Assembly: GCF_014323725.1 (NCBI RefSeq)
Contig: NZ_JABVED010000021.1
Location: 368 to 64,367 of the forward strand
Origin: Actinokineospora xionganensis
Lineage (GTDB): Bacteria; Actinomycetota; Actinomycetes; Mycobacteriales; Pseudonocardiaceae
Length of the DNA: 64,000 bases
Direction of reading: 5' to 3'
A program made the translations under genes and the position numbers. Within the stretch, counting starts at the first letter, position 1; every line of letters starts with the position of its first letter. Under the pieces are notes generated by a model. The model ran no database searches and had not been told where the DNA came from. It saw nothing but the letters and a program-made list of their open reading frames with translations. Positions 36,468 to 45,400 of the stretch are shown here, one piece after another.

Positions 36468-36920
36468 ATGACTGATTCCTCGACGGGCGAACTGACCATC
36501 ACCCGCCTGCTCGACGCCACCCCGGAGCAGGCCTTCGCGGCGTGGACCGAGGCCGAGCGCTTCTCCCAGTGGTGGGGTGGCCCTGGCTTCACCGCGCCCG
36601 TGGCCGACGTCGCGCTCGACCCGAAGGTCGGCGGCGAGTGGAAGGCCACCATCGTCGCCGACGAGGACGGCTCGAAGTACCCGTTCCAGGGCAACTACGA
36701 GGTCGTCGACGCGCCGAACAAGCTGGTGTTCACGCTGCTGGACAACAACCACCCGGACGCGGCGCCGGAGTCGATGACCGTCACCTTCACCCCGGCGGGC
36801 GAGAAGACCGAGATGGTCGTGCACCAGGACAGCAACCTGGACGCGGAGACCCTGGAGAAGGCCAAGGAGGGCTGGGGCGGGTTCTTCGACGGCCTGGCGA
36901 CCTACTTGGCCAAGGCCTGA
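36468..36920 (+). CDS. SRPBCC / AHSA1-type protein
   Basis: 150 residues. 'LTITRLLDATPEQAFAAWTEAERFSQWWGGPGF' is the classic start of the activator-of-Hsp90-like SRPBCC fold, a hydrophobic ligand pocket. 'GWGGFFDGLATYLAKA' is the C-terminal helix closing the pocket. Members bind lipids or aromatic polyketides or act as stress proteins, and the ligand here is unknown. It could serve the adjacent monooxygenase, but the sequence does not prove this. Followed by two hairpins. Confidence 0.85.
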   Translation: MTDSSTGELTITRLLDATPEQAFAAWTEAERFSQWWGGPGFTAPVADVALDPKVGGEWKATIVADEDGSKYPFQGNYEVVDAPNKLVFTLLDNNHPDAAPESMTVTFTPAGEKTEMVVHQDSNLDAETLEKAKEGWGGFFDGLATYLAKA

Positions 36921-36980
36921 GTGGCTTAGGTCCCCACGCGGCCACGCGCGGGGACGTCGCGGGTGTGTCGGGTGATCTGC

Positions 36981-37028
36981 GGAGCCGCGGTCCCACTGTC
37001 CGTTGAGGACAGTTGGGACCGCGGCTCC
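36981..37028 (+). terminator. Strong hairpin after the SRPBCC gene
   Basis: A 21-bp stem with one bulged base (left arm starts GGAGCCGCGGTCCCA) around loop GTTGA, followed by ACTGCTTTTC. A weaker hairpin (GTCCCC..GGGGAC, 36930-36955) precedes it. Confidence 0.75.
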
Positions 37029-37162
37029 ACTGCTTTTCGGGAAAAGTTCCCGAGCCTGGGATGAAAGTGACGAAGACCGCACTCGCGAAGATGTCGCCCC
37101 GCACGGTCGGGCGAATCATTGTCCCGGTCGGACCAGTCGAGCCAGGTCAGAGGAGATCAACC

Positions 37163-37870
37163 GTGACACAGGAAATGGAAAGGATCGCTCCGGCGCTGCC
37201 GACGGACACGGCAGGCGAGCGACCGGGGCGGACGATTCCGCGTGCGCCGTGGATGATCCCGATGGCGTTGCTGGTCATCGGATTCCTCATCTACCAGTTA
37301 CCTCCCTGGGCTGCGCTGGACCCGACGCGGTCGCGTATCCCGCTGCAGAACCCGGCGCACTACTGGCTGATCGTCGGGCACGTGTTCACCGGGACGATCT
37401 CGCTGGTGACAGGTGTCTTGCAGGTGTGGCCGCGGTTGCGGATCACCCGGCCGAAGGCACACCGGTGGATCGGGCGGGCGTACGTGTTCCTTGGGGCGGT
37501 GCCGTCCGGAATTCTCGCGCTCGTGATGCTGCCGGTGGCGTACCCGGTCGGGAAGATCGGCGTTGCCATGTCGGCATCGTTGTGGACCGGCGCGGCGATC
37601 TTGGGCTGGGTCAAGCTGCGGCAGCGGCGGTATGCGGCGCACCGGCAGCTGATGCTCTACAGCATCGCGATCATGTGGGGGCAGGTGATCTGGGGGTTCA
37701 TGATCGGGATGCCGTTCGTGCTCGGGTGGATCCCTGGTCAGATCAACTTCGCGTTGGTGATCGAGGCGGCCCGATGGGTCGGGTGGACCGGCAACATCGT
37801 GCTTCTGGGTTGGTGGCTCAACCGGACTCGTGGGCGTCGGATCGGTGGACTCGCGGGCGTCAAGGCCTGA
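37163..37870 (+). CDS. DUF2306-like multi-pass membrane protein
   Basis: 235 residues with six to seven helices. Conserved His residues lie in 'AHYWLIVGHVFTGTISLVTGVLQVW', 'KAHRWIGRAYVFLGAVPSGI' and 'YAAHRQLMLYSIAIMWGQVIW', as in the DUF2306 family (possible heme or metal ligands). GTG start with AGGAGATCAACC upstream. No functional assignment exists for the family that I can apply here. Confidence 0.8.
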   Translation: MTQEMERIAPALPTDTAGERPGRTIPRAPWMIPMALLVIGFLIYQLPPWAALDPTRSRIPLQNPAHYWLIVGHVFTGTISLVTGVLQVWPRLRITRPKAHRWIGRAYVFLGAVPSGILALVMLPVAYPVGKIGVAMSASLWTGAAILGWVKLRQRRYAAHRQLMLYSIAIMWGQVIWGFMIGMPFVLGWIPGQINFALVIEAARWVGWTGNIVLLGWWLNRTRGRRIGGLAGVKA

Positions 37871-37951
37871 TTGTCCGGAGTGGAGTCGCGCTCGGCATGG
37901 TCGCCGGGCGCGACTTCGTCGTCCACTCCTGAGCAGGTCGTGCGGAGCGCC

Positions 37952-38569
37952 TCAGACCGGCCTGCCCGCCTTGAGGTCCCAACCCGCTACCGCTGTCCCG
38001 TCGTCGTAGTTGATGACGATCTTCGAGAAGCTCAATTCGACTTGTTCCTTGGACGTGCCCGTGTCGCCGGCCTGATACGACGACACGATCACGTCGGACA
38101 GTGTGATGACCAGGAAGTCGCTCGTCTCGCCCTCGATCGTGCGCCGCGCGCTGAAAGTGACTTGCTTGATCACCTGTCCGCTCGCCGCGGCCTGCATCAA
38201 CGGTGGGCCTGCCTTCCCAGTGCTCGCCGAGGCCAAGGCCAGATTGGCGAACACGGGTTTGCCCGCGGCCGAGCCGTTGGTGGCGCCGTTCGACACGCCC
38301 CACTTCATCGAGGAGAATTCGATCTCGTCCTCGTGCCCGTCTCGAACCGAGGAACCCTCGATGCCGTCCACCTTCAGGAAGAAATCCCCCGAGTCCTGGG
38401 TGGCGACCATCCCCGCGAGCGTCGCGAAATCGACACCGGTTGTCTGCTGTGTAGCGGGCGCCGCCGGCTCAAGCCCGACCGCGATCACGGCCATGATGGC
38501 GACAAGCGCGGCAACGGGCTTCGCCCTCAGCCGTGGTGTCGAGCGGAGCACACTCCCTGCGCTGGTCAT
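37952..38569 (-). CDS. Exported Hcp-like (T6SS tube family) protein in a Gram-positive
   Basis: 205 residues. The N-terminal helix 'AKPVAALVAIMAVIAVGLEPAAPATQ' is a signal peptide. The rest has the Hcp pattern: 'DFFLKVDGIEGSSVRDGHEDEIEFSSMKWG', later 'VIKQVTFSARRTIEGETSDFLVITLSDVIVSSYQ', and a final 'KIVINYDDGTAVAGWDLKAGRPV'. Hcp forms hexameric rings in Proteobacteria. Actinobacterial members lack the rest of the secretion system and are exported by Sec, so the function is unknown. The ATG at 38569 follows GGAAGG; an upstream TTG (38587) is in frame. Monocistronic. Confidence 0.8.
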   Translation of the reverse strand: MTSAGSVLRSTPRLRAKPVAALVAIMAVIAVGLEPAAPATQQTTGVDFATLAGMVATQDSGDFFLKVDGIEGSSVRDGHEDEIEFSSMKWGVSNGATNGSAAGKPVFANLALASASTGKAGPPLMQAAASGQVIKQVTFSARRTIEGETSDFLVITLSDVIVSSYQAGDTGTSKEQVELSFSKIVINYDDGTAVAGWDLKAGRPV

Positions 38570-38704
38570 GGTGGAGCCTTCCGTCAACGTTGCCCGAGGC
38601 GAGGTGCCTCGGCTATGGCGTCGACCGAACGGACCAGGTTGTTACGGCGGTTTCCCGCCGCGGTACCGGCAAATGGATGCGGTGTCGACATTCGTTTACC
38701 GAAC

Positions 38705-38815
38705 GTGACCAGGACGCGCCGTTGCGTCAGAGAGGCACGTTCGGCTTCGTTGTCGACAAGGGCGACGGTGGCCTTGTACACGTTCGTCGCCTCCGTCAGC
38801 AGCAGATACGCGCGG
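38705..38815 (-). pseudogene. Fragment of an ECF sigma factor C-terminus
   Basis: Read leftward it gives 'VYKATVALVDNEAERASLTQRRV'. The intact ECF gene at 48444-49682 ends 'AYKAAIALAENEAERAFLTQRLAEVS'. DNA over about 73 bases agrees at roughly four in five positions by eye. No upstream part of a sigma gene remains, so it is a stranded remnant. Confidence 0.65.
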
Positions 38816-38829
38816 CTTGCCGTCTCGCA

Positions 38830-39308
38830 CTACTCGGCGGGCAACACGTAGTGCAGTTGATACCGATCCGCACTCAACACCATGTCGTTGACTTCAACCG
38901 GATATCCGCCGTCCGCGATCGCGACCCGGGTGATCGTCAGCACTGGAATGCCGGACGTCAGCTGGAGGCTTGAGCGCTCCTGCGGCGTGGGCTGACGAGC
39001 GCTCACCAACTCCTCGAAGTGTCCGAGCCGGTGACCGGCTTCTTCCAGCCGTGCATAGACCCCGCCCTCCCCGGTGTCCACTTCCTCGATGGCCGTCTGC
39101 CGCCTGCAGTGTTGACGAGTGCGGCGACGTCGCCGGCCAGTTTGCGGCGGTCGGACTCGCTGTTGCCGTAGTGGTCGCGCTTGTAGTCGAGATCGAACGA
39201 TTCTTTGGTGCTTGAGGCGACCAGCGCCTCCAGGTGTTCGGCTACCAGTTGGTCCAGCGTGACGCCGAACAAGGTTTCCAAACGGCGTGATCGAAGGTTG
39301 ACCATCAC
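38830..39308 (-). pseudogene. Hybrid remnant: AlbA_2-like N-terminus joined to a GntR UTRA tail
   Basis: The leftward frame from 39308 begins 'MMVNLRSRRLETLFGVTLDQLVAEHLEALV..TKESFDLDYKRDHYGNSESDRRKLAGDVAALVNTAGG', the start of an AlbA_2 (Schlafen-like) DNA-binding protein. At about 39105 the homology ends. In another frame 'DTGEGGVYARLEEAGHRLGHFEELVSARQ..SGIPVLTITRVAIADGGYPVEVNDMVLSADRYQLHYVL' is the C-terminal effector domain of a GntR regulator. The two pieces are out of frame, so a deletion has fused two dead genes. Confidence 0.65.
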
Positions 39309-39383
39309 CCCATTGTGAGGCGCGGCGAGACTGGCCCTCGCCTGCTACACGGGTGAGATCTCCGGCCAGACCCATGAAACACA

Positions 39384-39412
39384 CTCGACCCCCGGCGCTG
39401 CCGGGGGTCGAG
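39384..39412 (-). terminator. Terminator behind the DUF397 gene
   Basis: A perfect 13-bp stem CTCGACCCCCGGC with its complement around loop GCT, about 55 bases downstream of the leftward DUF397 stop. Confidence 0.75.
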
Positions 39413-39465
39413 GGACTAGCGCGGGTCGTCGCGCGTCCGTTGTGATCGCGCGGGACAGAATGCGA

Positions 39466-39696
39466 TCAGGTCAGGTGGTCGAACTCGCCACCCTTCGCGC
39501 CGGAGAGCATGGCGGCAATCTCGTTCTCGGTGAACTGGAGGATCGCGCTGTGAGCGCCGAGTTTGCTGTCGCGGACGCCGATGACGCGGCCGACCTTGGT
39601 GAACTCGACGCAGCTCTGGTTGGGCTGACTCGCGGTGGCCTTCTGCCAGGTGGCTGCGGCGAACGCCTCGGCGGGCAGGTAGTCGTGTAGGGCCAT
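39466..39696 (-). CDS. DUF397 protein
   Basis: 76 residues. 'TWQKATASQPNQSCVEFTKVGRVIGVRDSKLGAHSAILQFTENEIAAMLSGAKGGEFDHL' is the DUF397 pattern (W.KSS.S...CVEVA....VAVRDSKDP....L.F....W..F). These small proteins are encoded beside Scr1-type HTH regulators and are thought to modulate them. It lies 21 bases behind the HTH gene, so they are cotranscribed. Confidence 0.85.
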   Translation of the reverse strand: MALHDYLPAEAFAAATWQKATASQPNQSCVEFTKVGRVIGVRDSKLGAHSAILQFTENEIAAMLSGAKGGEFDHLT

Positions 39697-39717
39697 GAGC
39701 GGTTCCTTCCGGTGGTG

Positions 39718-40587
39718 CTAGCTGTAGTGGTCCGCCACTTTCCCGATGAACTCAACGGAGTCCTGCGGGCCCAGTGCGGCGGCTTGGAGGTAGCCCCAGA
39801 GCTGTTCGTAAGCCTCGACGCGGTCGTGGTCGTCGAGGTAGCGCGCGTCGTCGTACTGCTCGACGTAGACGAAGTTGAGCGGGTTGGCGATACCCGGGCC
39901 GGGGACGTGGATGAGGCAGAAGTCGAGGGAGGCGTAGAGGATCGGGTCGTTGCCGCCGAATGGCAGGACCTGGATCTGGACGTTCGGATAGTCGGCGATC
40001 TCGATCAACCGGTGCATCTGGTCGCGCATTACCGCAGCGCCGCCATAACCGCGGCGCAGGTACGATTCGGACAAGGCGAAGCTGACGGTGGGTGGAGCGG
40101 GGGCCTCGCGGGTGAGAATCGACTGTCGGTAGCGCAGCGCCTGGATCTCGCCGTCGACATCGGTCTTGCCGTGGAACGGGGTGGGCGCGTCGTGCAGAGC
40201 CCGCCGGTATGCCTCGGTCTGGAGCAGGCCGGGAATGATCTCAGACTGCACCTGACGCAGGCGGCCGGCGTGGTGTTCGAGGTCGACCAGCAGCCGGAAG
40301 GATTCTCGGAACAGGTCCCGGTAGCTGGTCCAGTCGCCCTTCTGACCGAGGTTGCGGGCCAGGTCGAGCATGACCTCGATCAGCTCGGGGCTGGCGCCGT
40401 AGAGCTCGCCGAGCAGTTTCGTGTCACCGACGGAGATCTTCGACTGGCCGAGCATGATGCGGTTGATCTTCGAGGGCTGACAGCCGAGATGCCGCGCGGC
40501 CTCGGCGTCCTTGATGCCCGAGCTGGTCTTGAGTCGGGTGAGCTCGTTGAGCAGCATCAACAGCGGAACGGTGTGCGCGATCGCCAT
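39718..40587 (-). CDS. Scr1-type XRE regulator (HTH_31 + DUF5753)
   Basis: 289 residues. The N-terminal HTH 'SGIKDAEAARHLGCQPSKINRIMLGQSKISVGDTKLLGELYG' is followed by the DUF5753 domain ('SEIIPGLLQTEAYRRALHD', 'SYLRRGYGGAAVMRDQMHRLIEIADYPNVQIQVLPFGG'), as in many actinomycete developmental and antibiotic regulators. Paired with the DUF397 gene. Divergent from the 128-residue gene and upstream of the lanthipeptide cluster. TCCTAC repeats in the divergent promoter are candidate binding sites. Confidence 0.88.
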   Translation of the reverse strand: MAIAHTVPLLMLLNELTRLKTSSGIKDAEAARHLGCQPSKINRIMLGQSKISVGDTKLLGELYGASPELIEVMLDLARNLGQKGDWTSYRDLFRESFRLLVDLEHHAGRLRQVQSEIIPGLLQTEAYRRALHDAPTPFHGKTDVDGEIQALRYRQSILTREAPAPPTVSFALSESYLRRGYGGAAVMRDQMHRLIEIADYPNVQIQVLPFGGNDPILYASLDFCLIHVPGPGIANPLNFVYVEQYDDARYLDDHDRVEAYEQLWGYLQAAALGPQDSVEFIGKVADHYS

Positions 40588-40669
40588 CGGCAGGCCGCCT
40601 CCATCAACAAGGCCTGGTCACACACGGTGAGACAGAAACTCACCCGTTAGAACCAAGCGGAAATAGGAA

Positions 40670-40716
40670 CTCCTACGTTAGCTTCATCCTACGGAACGCA
40701 GAAGCCATTGTAGGAG
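40670..40716. promoter_or_regulatory. Candidate operator: three TCCTAC boxes
   Basis: TCCTACG at 40671 and again at 40687 (16-base period), then the inverse GTAGGAG at 40710, all within the divergent promoter of the Scr1-type regulator. The first is itself half of a TAGGA-AC-TCCTA dyad. Confidence 0.45.
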
Positions 40717-40721
40717 CCACC

Positions 40722-41108
40722 ATGTTGGGGTCAGAGGTTAGCGCAGCGTATCTCGGCTCAACCGGTCACGCGGACGGTTGGAGTCAGGCCGCCGGCCTGT
40801 TCGGGCTGACCCTCATCGGCGTACTCGTCCTGTGTGGCGTGGTGACCTGGGTTCTGCACCTGGTTGAGGAACGCCGCCTTGCCCGCTGCCGCCGCGCCGG
40901 CCTCGCGGTCGAGTGGGTGACGATCCGGGCCCGCCGCGCGGTGCTGGACTTCCAGCCCGCCACCCCGCACACGGTCGGCGCTTCTGCTCAATCCCCTGGT
41001 GATCCGATCTCGGCCCCCGACGCGGGTCGGGTCACCGGGCTCCATTCGCGCCGTCGTCGCACTGTCGCGGTACTGCGCGAGGACGCGGCGACTGCCCGCA
41101 CAGCGTGA
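40722..41108 (+). CDS. Small membrane protein
   Basis: 128 residues. One helix ('LFGLTLIGVLVLCGVVTWVLHLV', residues ~27-50) followed by a basic cytosolic tail (EERRLARCRRAGLAVEW) and a His/Arg-rich end. Start ATG at 40722, just behind the TCCTAC boxes. No family recognised. Similar small membrane genes often accompany Scr1/DUF397 pairs. Confidence 0.55.
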   Translation: MLGSEVSAAYLGSTGHADGWSQAAGLFGLTLIGVLVLCGVVTWVLHLVEERRLARCRRAGLAVEWVTIRARRAVLDFQPATPHTVGASAQSPGDPISAPDAGRVTGLHSRRRRTVAVLREDAATARTA

Positions 41109-41275
41109 TCTCGCGCTGTGTTCCCGATGCGCGCACATCCCCAGGTGGCCAGATCCGAAGCCGTCCATCGCGGCCGTGGCCACCGTGCGCGCCGCCCGCC
41201 CGCACGACCGAGGCGACTCCCAGTGCCGCCAGGTCGTGCGGGCCGGGCCGAACACCGAAGAGAGGACAGGGACAG

Positions 41276-41935
41276 ATGGCCACGACGCAGGCCGCGTACC
41301 CCACCGACTACACCCCTGATCGGCACACCGCGCTGCACCTGGTCAACACCGGTCAGATCGTCGCGACCGAGGCGATCCTGCGCCGCCCCGACGGCCGCGA
41401 CCTCGATCCGGGCGTGTTCGCCGCGCTGATGCGACTGGCCAGGGCCGGCTACGTCGAGGCCCGGCTGCCCCAGACCGGGAATCCCGCCGCCGTGCGGGAC
41501 TGGCCGGCGCGGCTGACCGTGGCGGGCATCCAGATGCTCACCCGGTTCGCCAGGCCCACGGCCGGTTCCCGCAGTCGAGCGAGCCAAGCCGCGCGGTGGC
41601 GAGCACGGTGCCCCGTGCCTGACGAGGGGAGCGAGGATGGCCACCACTCCGGTGCTGCGGTGGGGCACCAACAGTCCCGGTGGTCTCTTCTACGCCGGTC
41701 GCGTCCACGCCGTGTCACCCCACGGTCCTCCGCAGGCGATCTGCGGGCTGCCGGTCGGCGAAGTGTGGTCGCACCGGCCGCCTGCTCCCGAACTCCTGTG
41801 CCCGGACTGCTGTGTCGCGGTGATCTCCGCGCTGTTTCCTACGTCCCCGCCACCGCCGCAGCCGATCGCCTGTCCTCCGGGGGCATGGCTGCCTCCCAGG
41901 CCGAGGTGACTGTTTTCCTTCCCGTCCAAGGATAA
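41276..41935 (+). CDS. Hypothetical protein, possibly winged-helix
   Basis: 219 residues from the ATG behind GGACAG. Residues 1-90 look like a real helical domain ('TALHLVNTGQIVATEAILRR', 'DPGVFAALMRLARAGYVEARLP', 'RLTVAGIQMLTRFA'), of winged-helix type. The second half is Arg/Ser-rich and overlaps another gene in a different frame (41637-41909). The true end may therefore lie earlier through a frameshift, or the overlap is real. Function unknown. Confidence 0.4.
   Translation: MATTQAAYPTDYTPDRHTALHLVNTGQIVATEAILRRPDGRDLDPGVFAALMRLARAGYVEARLPQTGNPAAVRDWPARLTVAGIQMLTRFARPTAGSRSRASQAARWRARCPVPDEGSEDGHHSGAAVGHQQSRWSLLRRSRPRRVTPRSSAGDLRAAGRRSVVAPAACSRTPVPGLLCRGDLRAVSYVPATAAADRLSSGGMAASQAEVTVFLPVQG
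41637..41909 (+). CDS. Small Cys-containing hypothetical protein
   Basis: 90 residues with a good ribosome site (GAGCGAGG). 'AICGLPVGEVW...ELLCPDCCVAV' suggests a Cys-based metal site. 'SPGGLFYAGRVHAVSPHG' and 'PAPELLCPDCCV' resemble small proteins encoded near actinomycete HTH/DUF397 loci, but I cannot name a family. It ends about 290 bases before the lanthipeptide precursor. Confidence 0.5.
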   Translation: MATTPVLRWGTNSPGGLFYAGRVHAVSPHGPPQAICGLPVGEVWSHRPPAPELLCPDCCVAVISALFPTSPPPPQPIACPPGAWLPPRPR

Positions 41936-42196
41936 CTCCCGATCGAGACGCCCACGGTTCCAGTTCCTCGCACCACTGCCGCTTTGCTGGTCCCCGGAGA
42001 GCCACCCACCACTCTGGTCAGCGACCCCGGCGATCCCGACTTCCTTCTGCGCGTTCTGCGCGGGCTGCGGAGCCTGTGATGATCGTGATCATCCTGGCTG
42101 CGGGTGGCGCTGCTGCGCCCGTCACGACTTCCGGCCCCGGTGTGCGCGCCGCGGGCCGGTTGGAAGAGATCGACGAGAACCGACGAAAGGACAATT

Positions 42197-42343
42197 GTGA
42201 TCAACACGCTGGACGACTTCGACCTCGACGTCGCCATCTCCACCGACCTGGGCACCGGCGACCAGGCGGCTGCGGCGGCGGCGTGCAGGACCGACGACGG
42301 CTGCGCGGCGACGTGCGCGTCGTCGTGCGTCAGCAACGTCTGA
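42197..42343 (+). CDS. FxLD-family class I lanthipeptide precursor
   Basis: 48 residues, GTG start behind AAAGGA. The leader contains F8-D-L-D11, the FxLD signature recognised by the dehydratase. A run of six Ala precedes the core. The core (from about Cys30) holds four Cys (30, 36, 40, 44) and Thr32, Thr39, Ser42, Ser43 and Ser46 for lanthionine rings. It also has Asp33-Asp34-Gly35, an ideal Asp-Gly site for the isoaspartate-forming methyltransferase of the cluster. An upstream ATG (42104) in frame is rejected for lack of a ribosome site and family fit. It is followed at 82 bases by lanB. Leader protease and exporter are not evident nearby. Confidence 0.85.
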   Translation: MINTLDDFDLDVAISTDLGTGDQAAAAAACRTDDGCAATCASSCVSNV

Positions 42344-42424
42344 TCTGACCCTTGTCGCCGGGACCGGGTACGGCACCCGGTCCCGGCGGCCACTTCACGC
42401 TCAACCCGTTGACGGGAGAACCCT

Positions 42425-45400
42425 GTGCACACCGGAAGTTCGCCGCTCTATCGGCACGGCGGCGCGGCACTGCTGCGGGCGGCGGCGGCCCCGCTCGATG
42501 GGCTGGGCGGTGACTGGCCCGACCCGACTGAGCCCCTGTCCTGCCGTGCGTGGCTGGCCCGCGTGTGGCGGCGGCCGGAGTTCGTCGAGGCGGTGCGGGT
42601 GGCCAGCCCTGGGCTGGTCGAGCGGGTGAACGGCTTGGATTCGTTGTCCGACAAGCAGATCCTGCGGGCGTGCATGTCTGTGCTCCGGTACGCGCTGCGC
42701 GCCTCGAGCAGGCACACGCCGTTCGGGATGTTCGCCGGGGTCGCCCCGGCTGCCGTCGCCACCGGCGCCAAGGTGCGTTGGGGTGCGGGGCACCGGCCGG
42801 TCGCCCGGGTGGACGCCCAGTGGCTCGCCAAGGTGATCGACGGGTTGGAGCGCGACGCCGCGCTGCTGACACGGCTGGAAGTCGTGTTCGGCACTCTGGC
42901 GATGGTGCGTGGTCCGCGGATGGAAGCCCCGGCCGGGAACAGCACGGTCAGCGTCCGGCACACCCGCGCGGTCGCGGCTGTGCATGCGGCCGCCGCGACC
43001 CCGACCCGCTTCGCCGACCTGGCCACGGCGCTGGCCGAGACGTTCCCGGCGGCCGACCCGGCGGCGGTCGCCGCGATGCTCACCGAGTTGGTGCGCCAGC
43101 GGTTCCTGATCACCAGCCTGCGTGCTCCGCTGACCGTCACCGACCCGCTCGGGCACCTGCTCGATCGTCTTCACGAGGCCGGAGCGGCCGACCTCGCCGA
43201 GATCGCGCCCATCGTCGGGGAGCTGCGAGCGGTGGAGACGAACCTGTTCCGCCACAACCACCCCGCCACCAGCGCCCCGGAGCGCACCGGCATCCGCGCC
43301 GACTTGGCCGACCGGATGCGGGCACTGGCGGACGGTGCGCGGACCCCGCTGGCCGTGGACCTACGCCTGGACTGCGACGTGCGGGTCCCCGATCACGTCG
43401 CGCGGGAGATGGAGGCTGCGGCCACCGCGATGGCCCGGCTCAGCGGGCAACCGACCGGCGAGCCCGCCTGGCGGGACTTCCACAGCGCGTTCTACGACCG
43501 GTACGGCATGGGAACGCTTGTCCCGGTCGCCGACGTCGTCGACCCGGACACCGGGATCGGCTACCCGGCCGGGTATCCCGGCAGCGTGCTCCCGGCCCGC
43601 ACCGGCACCGTTTCGGAGCGGGACCACGCGCTGCTGGCGTTGGCGTGGGCCGCGCTGGCCGACGGCAGTGATGAGGTCGTGCTGGACGACGACGTCATCA
43701 CCTCGGTCGCCGTGGGCGACCGGGTTGCTGGTGAGCCGCGTTTCGCGCCGCACGTGGAGATCGCCGCCCGCATCCACGCCACCAGTGCCGACGCGCTCGA
43801 TCGCGGCGACTGCCTGCTGACCGTGGCACCGGCGCGCGGGTTCGGCACGTTCACGTCGCGGTTCACGACGATCACCCCAGGATCCCGGCTGCACGAGGTG
43901 TACGCGGCCGTGCCCACCAGTGTGGACGGTGCGCTGCCAGTGCAGCTGTCGTTCCCACCCGCCTACCCACATGCCGAGAACATCTGCCGCGTCCCCGCCT
44001 ACCTGCCGCACGTGCTTTCCCTCGGCGAACACCAGGGCCCCGACGAGTCGGTGATCCCGCTGGAGGACTTGGCGGTCACCGCGACCCGCGACGGGCTGCG
44101 CCTGGTCAGCCTGTCGCGGCAGCGGGTCGTGGAACCGCAGGCGTTCCACGGGCTGGCGTTGACCAAGCAGACACCGCCGCTGGCCCGGTTCCTGATCCAC
44201 CTCGCGCGCGGCCTGGGCGCCTCCTGGCACCGGTTCGACTGGGGACCAGCCGCGCAGCGGCTGCCCTACCTGCCCCGGGTGCGCTACCGGCGCTCAATCC
44301 TGGCCCCGGCCCGCTGGCGACTCACCTCCGCCTATCTGCCCGCCGACGCTGATCTCGGCGAGTTCGCGGCGGCGCTGCAGAAATGGCGCGCACGCTCGCG
44401 CTGCCCGGCCGTGGTCGAGCTCGTCGACGCCGACCGCACCCTGCGCCTGGACCTCGATGTCCCCGCTCACGTCGCGATCCTGCGTGCCCACCTCGCGCGC
44501 AACGACGACGCCACCCTCACCGAGGCCGTCGCCGACCCAGCCGAGTACGGCTGGATCGGCGGGCACGCCCACGAGATCGTTCTCCCGCTGGTCAGCACCC
44601 AGGCGCCCGCGCCCGCTCCCGCTCCGTCGGCGGTGTCCCGGCCGCCGCTGACCAGTCACGGCCGACTGCCCGCTGCGCCAGGCACGAACTGGCTCAACGC
44701 GAAACTGCACACCCACCCGCAACGACTCGACGAACTCATCACCGAGCACGTGCCGCGCCTGCTGGCCGGGCTGGACAACCCGGCCTGGTGGTTCATCCGC
44801 TACCGCAGCGCCACCGAGACCGACCACCTGCGGCTACGACTGCCCACCCCTGACACCGAGACCTACGCGGCCACGCTGCTCGCCGTCGGCGCATGGGCCG
44901 ACCAGCTCCGAACCGAGAAGGTGATCGGGCGGCTGGTGATCGACACCTACTACCCCGAGGTCGGCCGCTACGGGCACGGCCAGGCGCTGGCCGCGGCGGA
45001 GGCGGCGTTCGTCGCCGACTCGGCCGCCGTCACCACGCAGCTGCGGCGCCTGCCCGAACCGGTGCTGGCCCGCGATGCGCTGGTGGCGCTGAACATGGCC
45101 GCCACTGTCGCGGGCCTGCTCGGCGACACGGCCGCCGCGATGCGGTGGCTGACCGCTCGCCCCGCGCCGCCCGGCCCGGCTACCGACCGGGCGGTCCTGG
45201 CACAGCTCACCACCCTGCTCGACGACGCCACTACCGTGCCCGCCGGGTGGGATGGGGATCTCGCCGCGACCTGGCAGGCCAGGGCCGCCGCGCTGGACAC
45301 GTGTCGCCACCACCTGGCCACCAGCACGGACCTCGATGTCGCGGCGGAGGCGTTGCTGCACATGCACCACAACCGGGCGATCGGTATCGACCGCGACCGG

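Noticed and set aside
40999-41319. 106-residue ORF with a CSRC motif between the small membrane protein and the winged-helix-like gene
   Set aside because: It overlaps both neighbours and has no convincing ribosome site; I could not support it as a gene.
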